DNA of 64,000 nucleotides from Histophilus somni (GTDB lineage Bacteria > Pseudomonadota > Gammaproteobacteria > Enterobacterales > Pasteurellaceae): assembly GCF_014202395.1 (NCBI RefSeq), contig NZ_JACHGQ010000012.1, forward strand, positions 1 to 64,000. Reading direction: 5' to 3'. The position numbers and the translations under genes were made by a program. Position 1 is the first letter of the stretch. Every line of letters starts with the position of its first letter. The notes beneath the pieces were generated by a model, which worked only from the letters and a program-made list of their open reading frames with translations, was not told the DNA's origin and did no database searches. Below are positions 53,355 to 62,801 of this stretch, piece by piece.

Positions 53355-55766
53355 TTAATTCAAACTTTTTGTTCGAGAAGAACGCTTACGAGAAGATTTA
53401 ATTTTATGAATTGGAGAAAGCTTCACAAAATCAACTCCTTCCGGTGGATTTTCTAGTGCAATTGTTAAGACTTCATCAATAGTGTCAACCGCATGAATAG
53501 TTAAATTATTTTTCACATTTTCAGGGATTTCTTCCAAATCTTTGACATTTTCTTTGGGTATAATCACCGTTTTAATACCACCTCGATGAGCTGCTAATAA
53601 TTTTTCCTTCAACCCACCAATCGGTAATACTTTGCCACGTAAACTAATTTCCCCCGTCATTGCCACTTCAGATTTTACCGGATTACCGGTTAAACAAGAA
53701 ACCAATGCTGTACACATAGCAATACCCGCACTTGGTCCATCTTTCGGAGTCGCACCGTCCGGTACATGAATGTGAATATCACGTTTTTCATGAAAGTCAT
53801 TAGCAATACCTAACTTTTCAGCTCGAGTTCTTACAACAGTCATCGCAGCTTGAATACTTTCTTTCATCACATCGCCCAAAGAACCGGTATAAATCAATTT
53901 ACCTTTACCGATTACAGATGCCGTTTCTATTGTTAATAAATCACCGCCAACTTCGGTCCAAGCTAATCCTGTCACTTCACCAATGCGGTTTTGTGTATCT
54001 GCTCGACCAAATTCAAAGCGTCTAACCCCAAGATACTCTTGCAAATTGTTAGAATTCACTTGAATAGATTTCAAACTTTTATCTAATAGCAGATTTTTCA
54101 CTGCTTTGCGGCAAATTTTAGAAATCTCTCTCTCTAAAGAACGAACACCGGCTTCTCGAGTATAATAGCGAATAATATCTAAAATAGCCTCTTCATTGAT
54201 AACCAACTCATCAGTCTTCAATCCGTTACGCTCAATTTGTTTATTCAATAAGTGACGTGTCGCAATATTGAGTTTTTCATCTTCCGTATAACCGGAGAGA
54301 CGAATGACTTCCATACGATCCAGTAAAGGTGCTGGAATATTCATTGAGTTGGACGTAGCAACAAACATTACATCAGATAAATCATAATCGACTTCAAGAT
54401 AATGATCATTAAAATGTGAATTTTGTTCAGGATCTAGCACTTCCAATAATGCAGATGCTGGATCACCTCGATAATCCATTGCCATTTTGTCAATTTCATC
54501 AAGTAAAAACAGCGGATTTTTTACCCCCACTTTTGCCATTTTTTGAATTAATTTGCCGGGTAAAGAACCTATATACGTTTTACGATGTCCACGAATCTCT
54601 GCTTCATCTCGCACACCGCCTAATGCCATACGTACATATTTACGCCCCGTTGCATTGGCAATAGAATGCCCTAGCGATGTTTTTCCCACACCCGGAGGGC
54701 CAACTAAACATAAAATAGGGCCTTTTAATTGATTTAAGCGACTTTGTACCGCTAAATACTCCAATATACGCTCTTTAACACGTTCTAAGCCATAGTGATC
54801 CGCATCTAAGGTTTCCTGTGCTTTGGCAAGATCTTTTTTAACTTTAGTTCGCTTATGCCAAGGAACTTGAACCATCCAGTCAATATAACTACGCAAAACC
54901 GTTGCTTCGGAAGACATTGGCGACATCATCTTTAATTTTTGCAATTCGGCAAACACTTTTTCACGAGCCTCTATCGGCATCTTAGCCTCTTCTATTTTCT
55001 TGCGTAATTGCTCAACTTCATCAACTGTGTTTTCATCATCATTCAGCTCTTTTTGTAATGCCTTAATTTGTTCATTCAGATAGTAATCACGTTGATTTTT
55101 TTCTATCTGTTTTTTAACTCTGCCACGCACACGTTGTTCAACTTGCAATATATCGGCTTCGCTTACCATTAATCCTAATAAATATTCAAACCGTGCCGAC
55201 AAATCTCCTATTTCTAGGATATTTTGCTTTTCATTAATAGATACCGGAAGATGAGCTGCAACCGTGTCACTTAATCTCTCTATATCATTAATACGTCGCA
55301 ATGCAGAAATAATATCTGCGGGAATTTTTTTATTTAAATTCGCATATTTTTCAAATTCGGATAAAGTAATTTTCTTCAATACACTTAATTCTTTCTCATC
55401 ACTCCATTGTGTTTCAATTAATTCGTGAGACGCTAAAAAGAATTCCCCATTATCTTGCAAATCAATAAGTTTAGTTCTTTGTTGTCCTTCAACAAGAACT
55501 TTTACAGTACCATCCGGCAATTTTAACAATTGAATAATATTGACTAATGTACCAATCTTATAAAGATCAGCGATCTTAGGTTCTTCAATGTCAGGTTTTC
55601 TTTGTGAAACCAATAATAATTGCTTATTATTTTCCATCGCCTCCTCTAAACTACGAATAGACTTGGGACGACCAACAAACAATGGCATGACCATATAAGG
55701 AAAAACTACCACATCACGCAATGGTAGAACCGGAAGATGCTCTAGCTTAGTTCGTTTTGCGTTCAT
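53355..55766 (-). CDS. lon: ATP-dependent protease Lon
   Basis: An 803-residue cytoplasmic AAA+ protease. N-domain: LPVLPLRDVVVFPYMVMPLF. Walker A GPPGVGKTSLGHSIANATGR, Walker B PLFLLDEIDKM, then the serine/lysine protease domain with DGPSAGIAMCTALVS (nucleophile Ser) and GGLKEKLLAAHRGGIKT (Lys). Slightly longer than E. coli Lon, with a basic tail (KSSRKRSSRTKSLN). A sigma-32 promoter precedes it. Confidence 0.97.
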   Translation of the reverse strand: MNAKRTKLEHLPVLPLRDVVVFPYMVMPLFVGRPKSIRSLEEAMENNKQLLLVSQRKPDIEEPKIADLYKIGTLVNIIQLLKLPDGTVKVLVEGQQRTKLIDLQDNGEFFLASHELIETQWSDEKELSVLKKITLSEFEKYANLNKKIPADIISALRRINDIERLSDTVAAHLPVSINEKQNILEIGDLSARFEYLLGLMVSEADILQVEQRVRGRVKKQIEKNQRDYYLNEQIKALQKELNDDENTVDEVEQLRKKIEEAKMPIEAREKVFAELQKLKMMSPMSSEATVLRSYIDWMVQVPWHKRTKVKKDLAKAQETLDADHYGLERVKERILEYLAVQSRLNQLKGPILCLVGPPGVGKTSLGHSIANATGRKYVRMALGGVRDEAEIRGHRKTYIGSLPGKLIQKMAKVGVKNPLFLLDEIDKMAMDYRGDPASALLEVLDPEQNSHFNDHYLEVDYDLSDVMFVATSNSMNIPAPLLDRMEVIRLSGYTEDEKLNIATRHLLNKQIERNGLKTDELVINEEAILDIIRYYTREAGVRSLEREISKICRKAVKNLLLDKSLKSIQVNSNNLQEYLGVRRFEFGRADTQNRIGEVTGLAWTEVGGDLLTIETASVIGKGKLIYTGSLGDVMKESIQAAMTVVRTRAEKLGIANDFHEKRDIHIHVPDGATPKDGPSAGIAMCTALVSCLTGNPVKSEVAMTGEISLRGKVLPIGGLKEKLLAAHRGGIKTVIIPKENVKDLEEIPENVKNNLTIHAVDTIDEVLTIALENPPEGVDFVKLSPIHKIKSSRKRSSRTKSLN

Positions 55767-55807
55767 ATAATTTACTCTCTTTCTTAAAAATAGACTGAAT
55801 GCACAGG

Positions 55808-55835
55808 ATATGGGGGCTTTTTGTTAAAGTTCAAG
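55808..55835 (-). promoter_or_regulatory. Sigma-32 heat-shock promoter of lon
   Basis: On the minus strand CTTGAA (55830-55835), a 14-bp spacer and CCCCATAT (55808-55815) match the sigma-32 consensus. The start of lon is 42 bp beyond the -10 box. Confidence 0.88.
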
Positions 55836-56054
55836 CGAAACCCAACCTGCTAAAACAATCAACATCATTCTATCTAAAATGCTACAAAACATTCCGGCAC
55901 TTTCTTTTGCTTATTTCGAAGAAAATTCAAGCACCTGTTGTACGAAGAGTGATGTATCTTTAGAAATAAAAATCTGCACCTTAATCAGTTGTTTATTTAC
56001 TCCAACTTTTAGTGTGCAGATCATTTTCAAGTGCGGTGTGTTTTTATAAGGATT
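55836..56054. terminator. hflC-lon intergenic region with hflC terminator
   Basis: For the minus-strand hflC transcript ATCTGCAC and GTGCAGAT arms (within 55969-56021) are followed by TTTTTATTT. A Hin-type uptake word AAGTGCGGT lies at about 56030-56038. No gene is seen. Confidence 0.7.
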
Positions 56055-56942
56055 TTACTTTTTAGGGTGATCCATAAAACGGAAGAAATCACTACCCGGT
56101 TTTAAAATCATCATATTATTCGAACCTTCAAAGCTGTTTTCATAGGCTTTCATACTACGCATAAAACTGAAAAACTCCGGTTCTTGAGCAAACGCATCTG
56201 AATATAATTTTGCTGCTGTTGCATCGCCTTCACCTCGCAACTCTTGTGCCTTTTTACTTGCTGTTGCCAAAATAACCACAACTTTACGATCAACATCAGC
56301 TTGAATAAATGCGGCTTTTTCTTTACCTTGTGAACGATGTTCACGAGCCACTGCATCACGTTCAGCACGCATACGTTGATAAATTGAAGAAGATACTTCA
56401 TCAGGTAAATTGATCTGTTTTACACGAACATCTACGACTTCAATACCCAATTCAGCAGTACTATCTTGTCCTGTATTCAATGCTTTCTTCGCATCTTCCA
56501 TTAATTCACCACGAGTACCGGATACAATGTCTTTAATAGTTCTGGAGCCAATTTCAGAACGCAAACGATCATTTACTTTACGGCGTAAAAGATTCGAGGC
56601 TTGTACATAATCTCCGCCACTAGTGGCTGTATAAAAGCGACCGAAATCACTAATTCTCCATTTAACATAAGAATCAACTAATAGATCCTTTTTCTCTACA
56701 GTCACAAAACGATCAGGTTGACCGTCTAAAGTTCTAATGCGAGCATCAAGGATTTTGACGTGATCAATAAATGGGATTTTAAAATGCAAGCCAGGGCTAT
56801 AAACAACCACTTTATTATCTGCATCACGATGTACTTTACTAAACCGTAGCATAATGCCACGAGTTCCTTCATCAATAATCACAACACTTGAATAAATCAG
56901 TGCGACCAATACGATAAGAATAGGAGTTAAGAATTTACGCAT
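56055..56942 (-). CDS. hflC: HflC, SPFH-family regulator of FtsH
   Basis: A 295-residue membrane protein with an N-terminal anchor (FLTPILIVLVALIYSSVVII) and an SPFH/prohibitin domain (DEGTRGIMLRFSKVH, YSPGLHFKIPFIDHVKILDA, RIRTLDGQPDRFVTVEKKDL, VEVVDVRVKQINLPDEVSSS). With HflK it forms the large periplasmic cage around FtsH. Its start directly follows the hflK stop (shared base 56942). Confidence 0.95.
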   Translation of the reverse strand: MRKFLTPILIVLVALIYSSVVIIDEGTRGIMLRFSKVHRDADNKVVVYSPGLHFKIPFIDHVKILDARIRTLDGQPDRFVTVEKKDLLVDSYVKWRISDFGRFYTATSGGDYVQASNLLRRKVNDRLRSEIGSRTIKDIVSGTRGELMEDAKKALNTGQDSTAELGIEVVDVRVKQINLPDEVSSSIYQRMRAERDAVAREHRSQGKEKAAFIQADVDRKVVVILATASKKAQELRGEGDATAAKLYSDAFAQEPEFFSFMRSMKAYENSFEGSNNMMILKPGSDFFRFMDHPKK

Positions 56943-58192
56943 TAATTAAATCTCCCTTGACGACCTTCTATAACTTGATAAAGACTGTTCGGTTGCGAAA
57001 TTTCCGGATTTGTTACCGCTCTTTCAGGAACCTTTTTTTCACTTGATTGATCAGTTTTAACGAGCGTATTGCTTTTCTCTGCTAACGTTTTACTATTCAA
57101 GATCTGCTCTAACGGCAATACGGTTAAATTATTTCCACTCTGTGTATCTAACATGACTTTCGGTGTATTCGCCATGACTTTTTCCATAGTTTGAATATAC
57201 AAACGTTCACGTAATAATTCCGGCGATGCTTTAAACTCAGGTAATAAACGTTGGAAACGCTCTACTTCACCTTGTGCATCCAACACAACTTGTTCTTTAT
57301 ATGCTGTCGCCTGCTCAATAATACGTTGTGCATTTCCACGAGCCCGTGGCTCTTGCTCACGAGCATAAGCTTCTGCCTCACGAATATAGCGTTGCTCATC
57401 TTCTTGAGCCTTAATTGCATCATCGAAAGCCGCTTTCACTTCCTCCGGAGGGCGAGCAGACTGGAAGTTCACATCAATCACTTCTAAGCCCATATCATAA
57501 ACAGCAATGATATCATTTAAAGTTTTCCAAGTATTTTCACGTACAACTGAACGTCCGGTAGTTAAAATATCATCCATCGTCATATGACCAATTACATAAC
57601 GTAATGCACTATCTGTCGCTTGATTTAAACTGTCATCCGCTCTCGTTACACTAAACAAATATTTCGCCGGATCTTGAACACGATATTGCACCGTCATCTC
57701 AACCTTAACCATATTTTCATCTTGCGTTAACATTGAACCCTGTGTTCTTAACTCACGAACCCGCTCAACATTCACCGCTGTTACGCTATCAATAAACGTT
57801 GGTTTCCAATTTAAGCCCGGCTGAACGATTGAATGTAATTGTCCAAAACGAAGAACTACACCACGCTCCGCTTCTTTTATGGTATAAAACCCGCTTAATC
57901 CCCAAATCACCGCACCAATCAATACACCTAACGGTAACAATTTACCTAACCCCACCGGAGCATTTGGCTTGCCGTTTTTTCCGACATTACCGGATTTACC
58001 ACTGATTTTTTTCAGCAAATTATTAAAGATCTCTTCAATATCCGGCGGTGATTGTTGAGTATTCTTTTGTTGGTTATTCGGCTGCTCCCAATTTGACTGT
58101 TTATCTTCATTATGGGATTGATTATTTTCCGGTTTTTTCCCCGTGCTACCCGGCTTACCCCAAGGATCTTGATCTGAATTATTGAACGACAT
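56942..58192 (-). CDS. hflK: HflK, SPFH-family regulator of FtsH
   Basis: A 416-residue protein. Start chosen at MSFNNSDQDPWGKPG, which matches HflK N-termini. A Gly/Asn/Gln-rich cytoplasmic segment precedes the membrane helix (LLPLGVLIGAVIWGLSGFYT), then the SPFH domain (EAERGVVLRFGQLHSIVQPG, LNWKPTFIDSVTAVNVERVR) and a long helix (EEVKAAFDDAIKAQEDEQRY). First gene of hflKC. Confidence 0.95.
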   Translation of the reverse strand: MSFNNSDQDPWGKPGSTGKKPENNQSHNEDKQSNWEQPNNQQKNTQQSPPDIEEIFNNLLKKISGKSGNVGKNGKPNAPVGLGKLLPLGVLIGAVIWGLSGFYTIKEAERGVVLRFGQLHSIVQPGLNWKPTFIDSVTAVNVERVRELRTQGSMLTQDENMVKVEMTVQYRVQDPAKYLFSVTRADDSLNQATDSALRYVIGHMTMDDILTTGRSVVRENTWKTLNDIIAVYDMGLEVIDVNFQSARPPEEVKAAFDDAIKAQEDEQRYIREAEAYAREQEPRARGNAQRIIEQATAYKEQVVLDAQGEVERFQRLLPEFKASPELLRERLYIQTMEKVMANTPKVMLDTQSGNNLTVLPLEQILNSKTLAEKSNTLVKTDQSSEKKVPERAVTNPEISQPNSLYQVIEGRQGRFN

Positions 58193-58204
58193 TTCATTCT
58201 CCAT

Positions 58205-58463
58205 TTGTCAAAAAATTGTGACAAGTCTAAACAAAATATTGATCTAAGTCTAATTTATTTAAAACTAATTTTGCGATTTATTTGGTATTCCTCACACAAA
58301 AGCAAAAAAATAACTCATTTTTCAAACCCTGTAATGATAATCACCGCACTTAGAGGTAACAACACAGAATGATGAAAATCACCTTTCAAACGAATGGATA
58401 AGAACAAAAAATAGTTATTTAATAGCAAAAAATTCAGAATGAGAAAGTTATTCAGAAGTGATA
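58205..58463. other. Intergenic region between pfkA and hflK
   Basis: About 260 bp holding the hflK upstream region and one uptake word on the minus strand (ACCGCACTT, about 58343-58351). I see no gene. Confidence 0.5.
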
Positions 58464-58489
58464 AAAATCGCCGAATGATCGGCGATTTT
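58464..58489 (-). terminator. Terminator after pfkA
   Basis: AAAATCGCCG-AATGAT-CGGCGATTTT, a strong 10-bp stem. Confidence 0.9.
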
Positions 58490-58501
58490 GTATAAAATGA
58501 A

Positions 58502-59467
58502 TCAATCTAACCGTTTAGACATAGCTAACCAATCGGCTTTAAATTCACGACGCATATTATTAATTGCATCAATAATATCATGATGCACCAATTGTTCGTT
58601 TTGGATACCGACACAATAACCACCTTTGCCCTGTAATAAAAGATCTACAGCGTAAACCCCCATACGAGAACCTAAAATGCGGTCAAAAGCACAAGGCGTA
58701 CCGCCACGTTGAATATGGCCTAAAATAGTTGCTCGAGTTTCGTGTTTTACACGGGCTTCAATTTCTCGAGCCAGCTCATTCACATCACATAATAATTCCG
58801 TGATGGCAATAATTGCATGACGCTTACCCTTAATAATGGCACGCTCAATTTGCTTAATTAATTCTTCACGATTAAATTCAATTTCAGAAGCAACAATATA
58901 TTCACAACCACCTGCAATAGCCGCCGAGATCGTCAAATCGCTACAATGTCTGCCCATAATTTCCACGATAGAAATACGCTTGTGTGAACTTGAGGTATCA
59001 CGTAAACGGTCAATTGCCTCAACTGCGGTTTCAAGTGCGGTTTGATAACCGATAGTATAATCAGTGCCAGCAACATCATTATCAATTGTTCCGGGAATAC
59101 CGACACAAGGGAAATCATGTTCTTCAGTGAGTAATTTTGCTCCCATATAAGAACCATCTCCCCCGATGACGACAAGTGCATCAATACCATGTGAACGTAA
59201 AATTTCCACGCATTTTTCACGTACGGCAGGATCTTTAAACTCAGGGAAACGAGCTGAGCCAAGGAATGTACCGCCCCTGTTGATAATATCCGATACGCTA
59301 TAGCGAGTTAATTGTTGGATCTTGTTGTGATATAAACCGTAATAACCTTCATAAATCCCATAAACTTCCAAGCCCTCGGATAAAGCCGAACGAACAACAC
59401 CACGTATCGCAGCATTCATCCCCGGTGCATCACCGCCACTTGTTAAAACTGCAATTTTTTTTATCAT
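58502..59467 (-). CDS. pfkA: 6-phosphofructokinase
   Basis: A 321-residue ATP-dependent kinase making fructose 1,6-bisphosphate. Motifs: [73 protein letters not shown] and [20 protein letters not shown]. Full length and monocistronic. Confidence 0.96.
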   Translation of the reverse strand: MIKKIAVLTSGGDAPGMNAAIRGVVRSALSEGLEVYGIYEGYYGLYHNKIQQLTRYSVSDIINRGGTFLGSARFPEFKDPAVREKCVEILRSHGIDALVVIGGDGSYMGAKLLTEEHDFPCVGIPGTIDNDVAGTDYTIGYQTALETAVEAIDRLRDTSSSHKRISIVEIMGRHCSDLTISAAIAGGCEYIVASEIEFNREELIKQIERAIIKGKRHAIIAITELLCDVNELAREIEARVKHETRATILGHIQRGGTPCAFDRILGSRMGVYAVDLLLQGKGGYCVGIQNEQLVHHDIIDAINNMRREFKADWLAMSKRLD

Positions 59468-59579
59468 ATTACTTACCTAATGTATTGTTAAAATTAATCT
59501 TCAAAAAAACAGTGCCAAGGTTACACTATTCCTTGCCGTCGCTCTATAAAAATTTTTGTGAATTGCAACACAATTTGAT

Positions 59580-60476
59580 CTAGTTTAAACTTTTCAGCTC
59601 AACTTGAACAACGCTGGTTGGCTCTTGATGAATCGCAATATCAGTGTCAGAAAATCGCTGTCTCAATTGATTTTCTATATCTTCCGTAATTTGATGAGCT
59701 TGAACAAAAGACATATGATCATCTAATTCTAAATGAAATTGGATAAAACGAACCGCACCTGAACGTCTAGTTTTAAGATCATGAAAACCCAAAATACGTT
59801 TATCTGCTAAAATAATTTGTTCTATGCTTTTAATTTCTTCATCCGGTAAGGCAACATCTAAAAGCAACTGGAGATTATCAAACAAGATTTTACCTGCATT
59901 AATCAATATATAAAAAGCAATTAAAAGAGCAAAAATCGCATCGGCTTGTTGGTAACCTAATTGGCTCAACGATAATGAAATTAAAATAGTAAAATTCATC
60001 AATAAATCCGTTTGATAATGAAGTTTATCCGCTTTAATTGCCGGACTGCCTGTTTGTTTAATCACTTTGCTTTGATATATCACTAACAATGCAGTAGCTA
60101 AAATCGAAAATAAGGTTACAAAAACACCAATCTGAAAATTCATCAAGGGTTGTGGTGTATTTAAGCGATGAATACCTTGCAGAAGAATAAATACCGCCGA
60201 TCCGGAAATAAATGCACTTTGCCCCAAACCAGCAAGAGCCTCAGCCTTACCATGACCAAAAGAATGATTATGATCCGCCGGCATCAGTGCAAAACGCAAA
60301 ATCAGCATATTCATCAAAGACACCAATAAATCCAACATTGAGTCAGTGATAGACGCTAACATACTGACAGAACTCGTTTGCCACCAAGCGAAACTTTTCA
60401 CTAAAATTAATAATAAAGCGGTAAAAATAGCTAAATTGGCTGCTTTTTTCACTTGTTGGGAATAAATACGTTCCAT
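59580..60476 (-). CDS. fieF: Cation diffusion facilitator FieF
   Basis: A 298-residue inner-membrane metal exporter (iron, zinc). It has CDF features: SSVSMLASITDSMLDLLVSL, NHSFGHGKAEALAGLGQSAF with the HxxxD-type metal sites (ADHNHSFGHGKAEAL; DKLHYQTDLL), and a C-terminal cytoplasmic domain (HDLKTRRSGAVRFIQFHLEL). Six hydrophobic segments. FieF rather than ZitB by length and lack of a His-rich loop. Confidence 0.92.
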   Translation of the reverse strand: MERIYSQQVKKAANLAIFTALLLILVKSFAWWQTSSVSMLASITDSMLDLLVSLMNMLILRFALMPADHNHSFGHGKAEALAGLGQSAFISGSAVFILLQGIHRLNTPQPLMNFQIGVFVTLFSILATALLVIYQSKVIKQTGSPAIKADKLHYQTDLLMNFTILISLSLSQLGYQQADAIFALLIAFYILINAGKILFDNLQLLLDVALPDEEIKSIEQIILADKRILGFHDLKTRRSGAVRFIQFHLELDDHMSFVQAHQITEDIENQLRQRFSDTDIAIHQEPTSVVQVELKSLN

Positions 60477-60490
60477 TTATACAATTGCCC

Positions 60491-61045
60491 TCATTGATAA
60501 CAACCGACTATTTTATATTGTTCGAGCTGTGCGATTTCTTTATCCACAATATATTTTTTTAAATAGCGTTCAATTTTACGTTTACTCATTGCTGATGTGG
60601 GAGCTTTCATTAACTTAAAAGAATATTGATATTGAATAAAACCACAAAAAGGAACCTCTTTACCTTTTGCAATATCTACTTGCCAAGTTGGATTTTTTTC
60701 TGTCGGTTCATAAATCACAAAGCTGTAAAGCTCATTATCTTTCAAATAAAGATTAAATTGCTTCACACCGTTATTCTGATAAACATGTCGTCTCAATGTT
60801 ATACGATCCGACAAACTACGTTTTTCATGATTACGATCGTGTAATAATTCAACCGCACTTTGCCAGTTTTCAACAGTGTGTTCTTTCGGTAAATAAAAGT
60901 AACGAGCCACAGTTTCCAAATCTACCGCACTGACAAGATAATAACTTTTTTCATGATGCTTAATATATTCCGGTACGTTTACTCGAGAGTGTGATACACA
61001 GGCTGACAATAAAAGTGCGGTCAACATAGCTAAGATTTTGTTCAT
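60491..61045 (-). CDS. Lipoprotein of unknown function
   Basis: A 184-residue protein with a short signal and lipobox ([20 protein letters not shown]), so it is anchored in a membrane facing the periplasm. The mature part contains [40 protein letters not shown] and [20 protein letters not shown], and a Cys near each end (FCGF, VGCYQ) that could form a disulfide. Its start overlaps the yaaA stop by 4 bp. I do not recognise the family; it looks like a Pasteurellaceae-specific gene. Confidence 0.7.
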   Translation of the reverse strand: MNKILAMLTALLLSACVSHSRVNVPEYIKHHEKSYYLVSAVDLETVARYFYLPKEHTVENWQSAVELLHDRNHEKRSLSDRITLRRHVYQNNGVKQFNLYLKDNELYSFVIYEPTEKNPTWQVDIAKGKEVPFCGFIQYQYSFKLMKAPTSAMSKRKIERYLKKYIVDKEIAQLEQYKIVGCYQ

Positions 61046-61818
61046 TTAATTAAATCTCGCTTAAATACAAATTCCGTTTGTGTTGAAGAGGATGGATTAA
61101 ACTGATACCCCCCTAAATCAAACTCTTTTAATTGTTCAATGTCAGTGACTCGATGTTGAATAATATAGCGACACATCAACCCTCTTGCTTTTTTAGCATA
61201 AAAACTGATGACTTTATATTTTCCTCCTTTGTTATCAAGGAAAACCGGCTTGATAATTTTCACCTCTAATTGATTTTCTTTAATGGATTTATAATACTCA
61301 TCTGAAGCCAAATTAACGAGAATTCTATCACCCTGCTGTTCAATTGCCTGTTGTAATGCGTCGGTGATGATATTTCCCCAAAAAGCATATAAATCCTTGC
61401 CTTTTTCATTTGCCAATTTTGTTCCCATTTCTAAACGATAAGGTTGCATTAAATCAAGCGGTCGTAACACTCCATATAATCCGGATAATACACGCAAATG
61501 CTGTTGTGCAAATTGAATATCGTCCCGACTTAATGTTTCAACCTCCAAGCCGGTGTAAACATCACCTTTAAAAGCATAAATTGCCGCACGAGAATTTTGT
61601 TCATTATGCTCTATTTGCCATTGTTCAAAACGTGCAGCATTTAAACCGGCAAGTTTATCGCTAATCGACATTAACGAACTTATTTGTGCCGGTGAAAGTT
61701 GACGACAAATTTTTATCAATTTTTCGCTATATGCAGTTAAGTGCGGTTGAGAAAAAGCAAAATTCGGTACCGCACTTTCCCAATCTAACGTTTTGGCTGG
61801 AGAAATAATAGCTAACAT
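61042..61818 (-). CDS. yaaA: Peroxide stress protein YaaA
   Basis: A 258-residue DUF328 protein: [76 protein letters not shown]. coli YaaA lowers free iron during peroxide stress and binds DNA. Three uptake words, including CAAGCGGTCG of the other dialect (61455-61464), lie in the gene. Confidence 0.94.
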   Translation of the reverse strand: MLAIISPAKTLDWESAVPNFAFSQPHLTAYSEKLIKICRQLSPAQISSLMSISDKLAGLNAARFEQWQIEHNEQNSRAAIYAFKGDVYTGLEVETLSRDDIQFAQQHLRVLSGLYGVLRPLDLMQPYRLEMGTKLANEKGKDLYAFWGNIITDALQQAIEQQGDRILVNLASDEYYKSIKENQLEVKIIKPVFLDNKGGKYKVISFYAKKARGLMCRYIIQHRVTDIEQLKEFDLGGYQFNPSSSTQTEFVFKRDLIK

Positions 61819-61833
61819 GTTCTTTCCTCAAAT

Positions 61834-62505
61834 TTATATCGTCATTGGCAATTGCCAATTAATTTCAGTTAAATTGTGATGTCGTAAATACTGATTGGTT
61901 TTGGAAAAATGCCTACAACCGAAAAATCCTCTATGTGCCGACAATGGCGAAGGGTGTGGCGAGGTTAAAACACAATGCTTAGTGCGGTCAATAAATTGAC
62001 CTTTTTTCTGAGCATGACTACCCCAAAGCAAAAAAACAAGATGATCACGTTGTTCATTTAAAACATGAATAACACGATCCGTAAACGTTTCCCAACCAAA
62101 ATTCGCATGTGAATGTGCTAATCCCTGTTCAACGGTCAACACCGTATTGAGCAATAATACGCCTTGCTTTGCCCAACCGACCAAATAGCCATGTGAAGGA
62201 GTTTGAAACCCCATAATATCTGTTGAGAGTTCTTTATAAATATTTACCAATGAAGGAGGCGGTGCTATGCCGGGTTTGACTGAAAATGCCAACCCATGTG
62301 CTTGATTGACACCATGGTAAGGATCTTGACCTAGAATGACGACCCTAACCTGATCAAACTCCGTCAATCTAAAGGCACTAAATACTTCTTCTTGAGGTGG
62401 ATAAATTGTTCTACCGCTTTGTCTGGCTTGTTGAACTTGCTGTAAAATATGCTGGAAATAAGGTTGTTGTTTTTCTTGCCCAATTGCCTCTTTCCACGTA
62501 TTCAT
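61834..62505 (-). CDS. ung: Uracil-DNA glycosylase
   Basis: A 223-residue base-excision repair enzyme. Start chosen at [17 protein letters not shown] (62505) after GAGGAAAATC; four codons upstream is another ATG. Motifs: [20 protein letters not shown] with the catalytic Asp, [31 protein letters not shown], and [20 protein letters not shown]. Followed 15 bp on by yaaA. Confidence 0.96.
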   Translation of the reverse strand: MNTWKEAIGQEKQQPYFQHILQQVQQARQSGRTIYPPQEEVFSAFRLTEFDQVRVVILGQDPYHGVNQAHGLAFSVKPGIAPPPSLVNIYKELSTDIMGFQTPSHGYLVGWAKQGVLLLNTVLTVEQGLAHSHANFGWETFTDRVIHVLNEQRDHLVFLLWGSHAQKKGQFIDRTKHCVLTSPHPSPLSAHRGFFGCRHFSKTNQYLRHHNLTEINWQLPMTI

Positions 62506-62660
62506 GATTTTCCTCATATTGATATGCCAATCTTAAGCGGCAATTATAAAGAAAGAATAATAAAATGCCTAGTTTGGATTTGCTTAATACGTATAGGTTA
62601 TTTTTAAATTTTGCTAAATTTAACGCCTTGATTACGTTTCAATCCAATATATTTTTTCAT

Positions 62661-62801
62661 TGACATCCTCCCCGCCTAAAGGCAGGGGATTCCTACCAGC
62701 TCCCACAGCAAGCTGTGGACTACTCTCGGTGGGTTTCTACTGCTGATCTCTATTGAGATTCACTTCATAGACGCTTCGGGTATGTCCTACCCTGATATTT
62801 A
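62661..62801 (-). ncRNA. Right end of the tnpB element, putative omega-RNA 3' part
   Basis: Downstream of tnpB on the minus strand lie three predicted hairpins (62778-62792, 62746-62759, 62703-62718) and a terminal CCCC-GCC-TAAA-GGC-A-GGGG hairpin (about 62669-62688), ending TGTCA at 62661. The same layout recurs at 52094-52232 with compensatory changes. In TnpB systems the right end encodes the scaffold of the omega-RNA, and the flanking bases beyond it (here reading ATGAAAAAATATATTG) form the guide. Confidence 0.7.
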
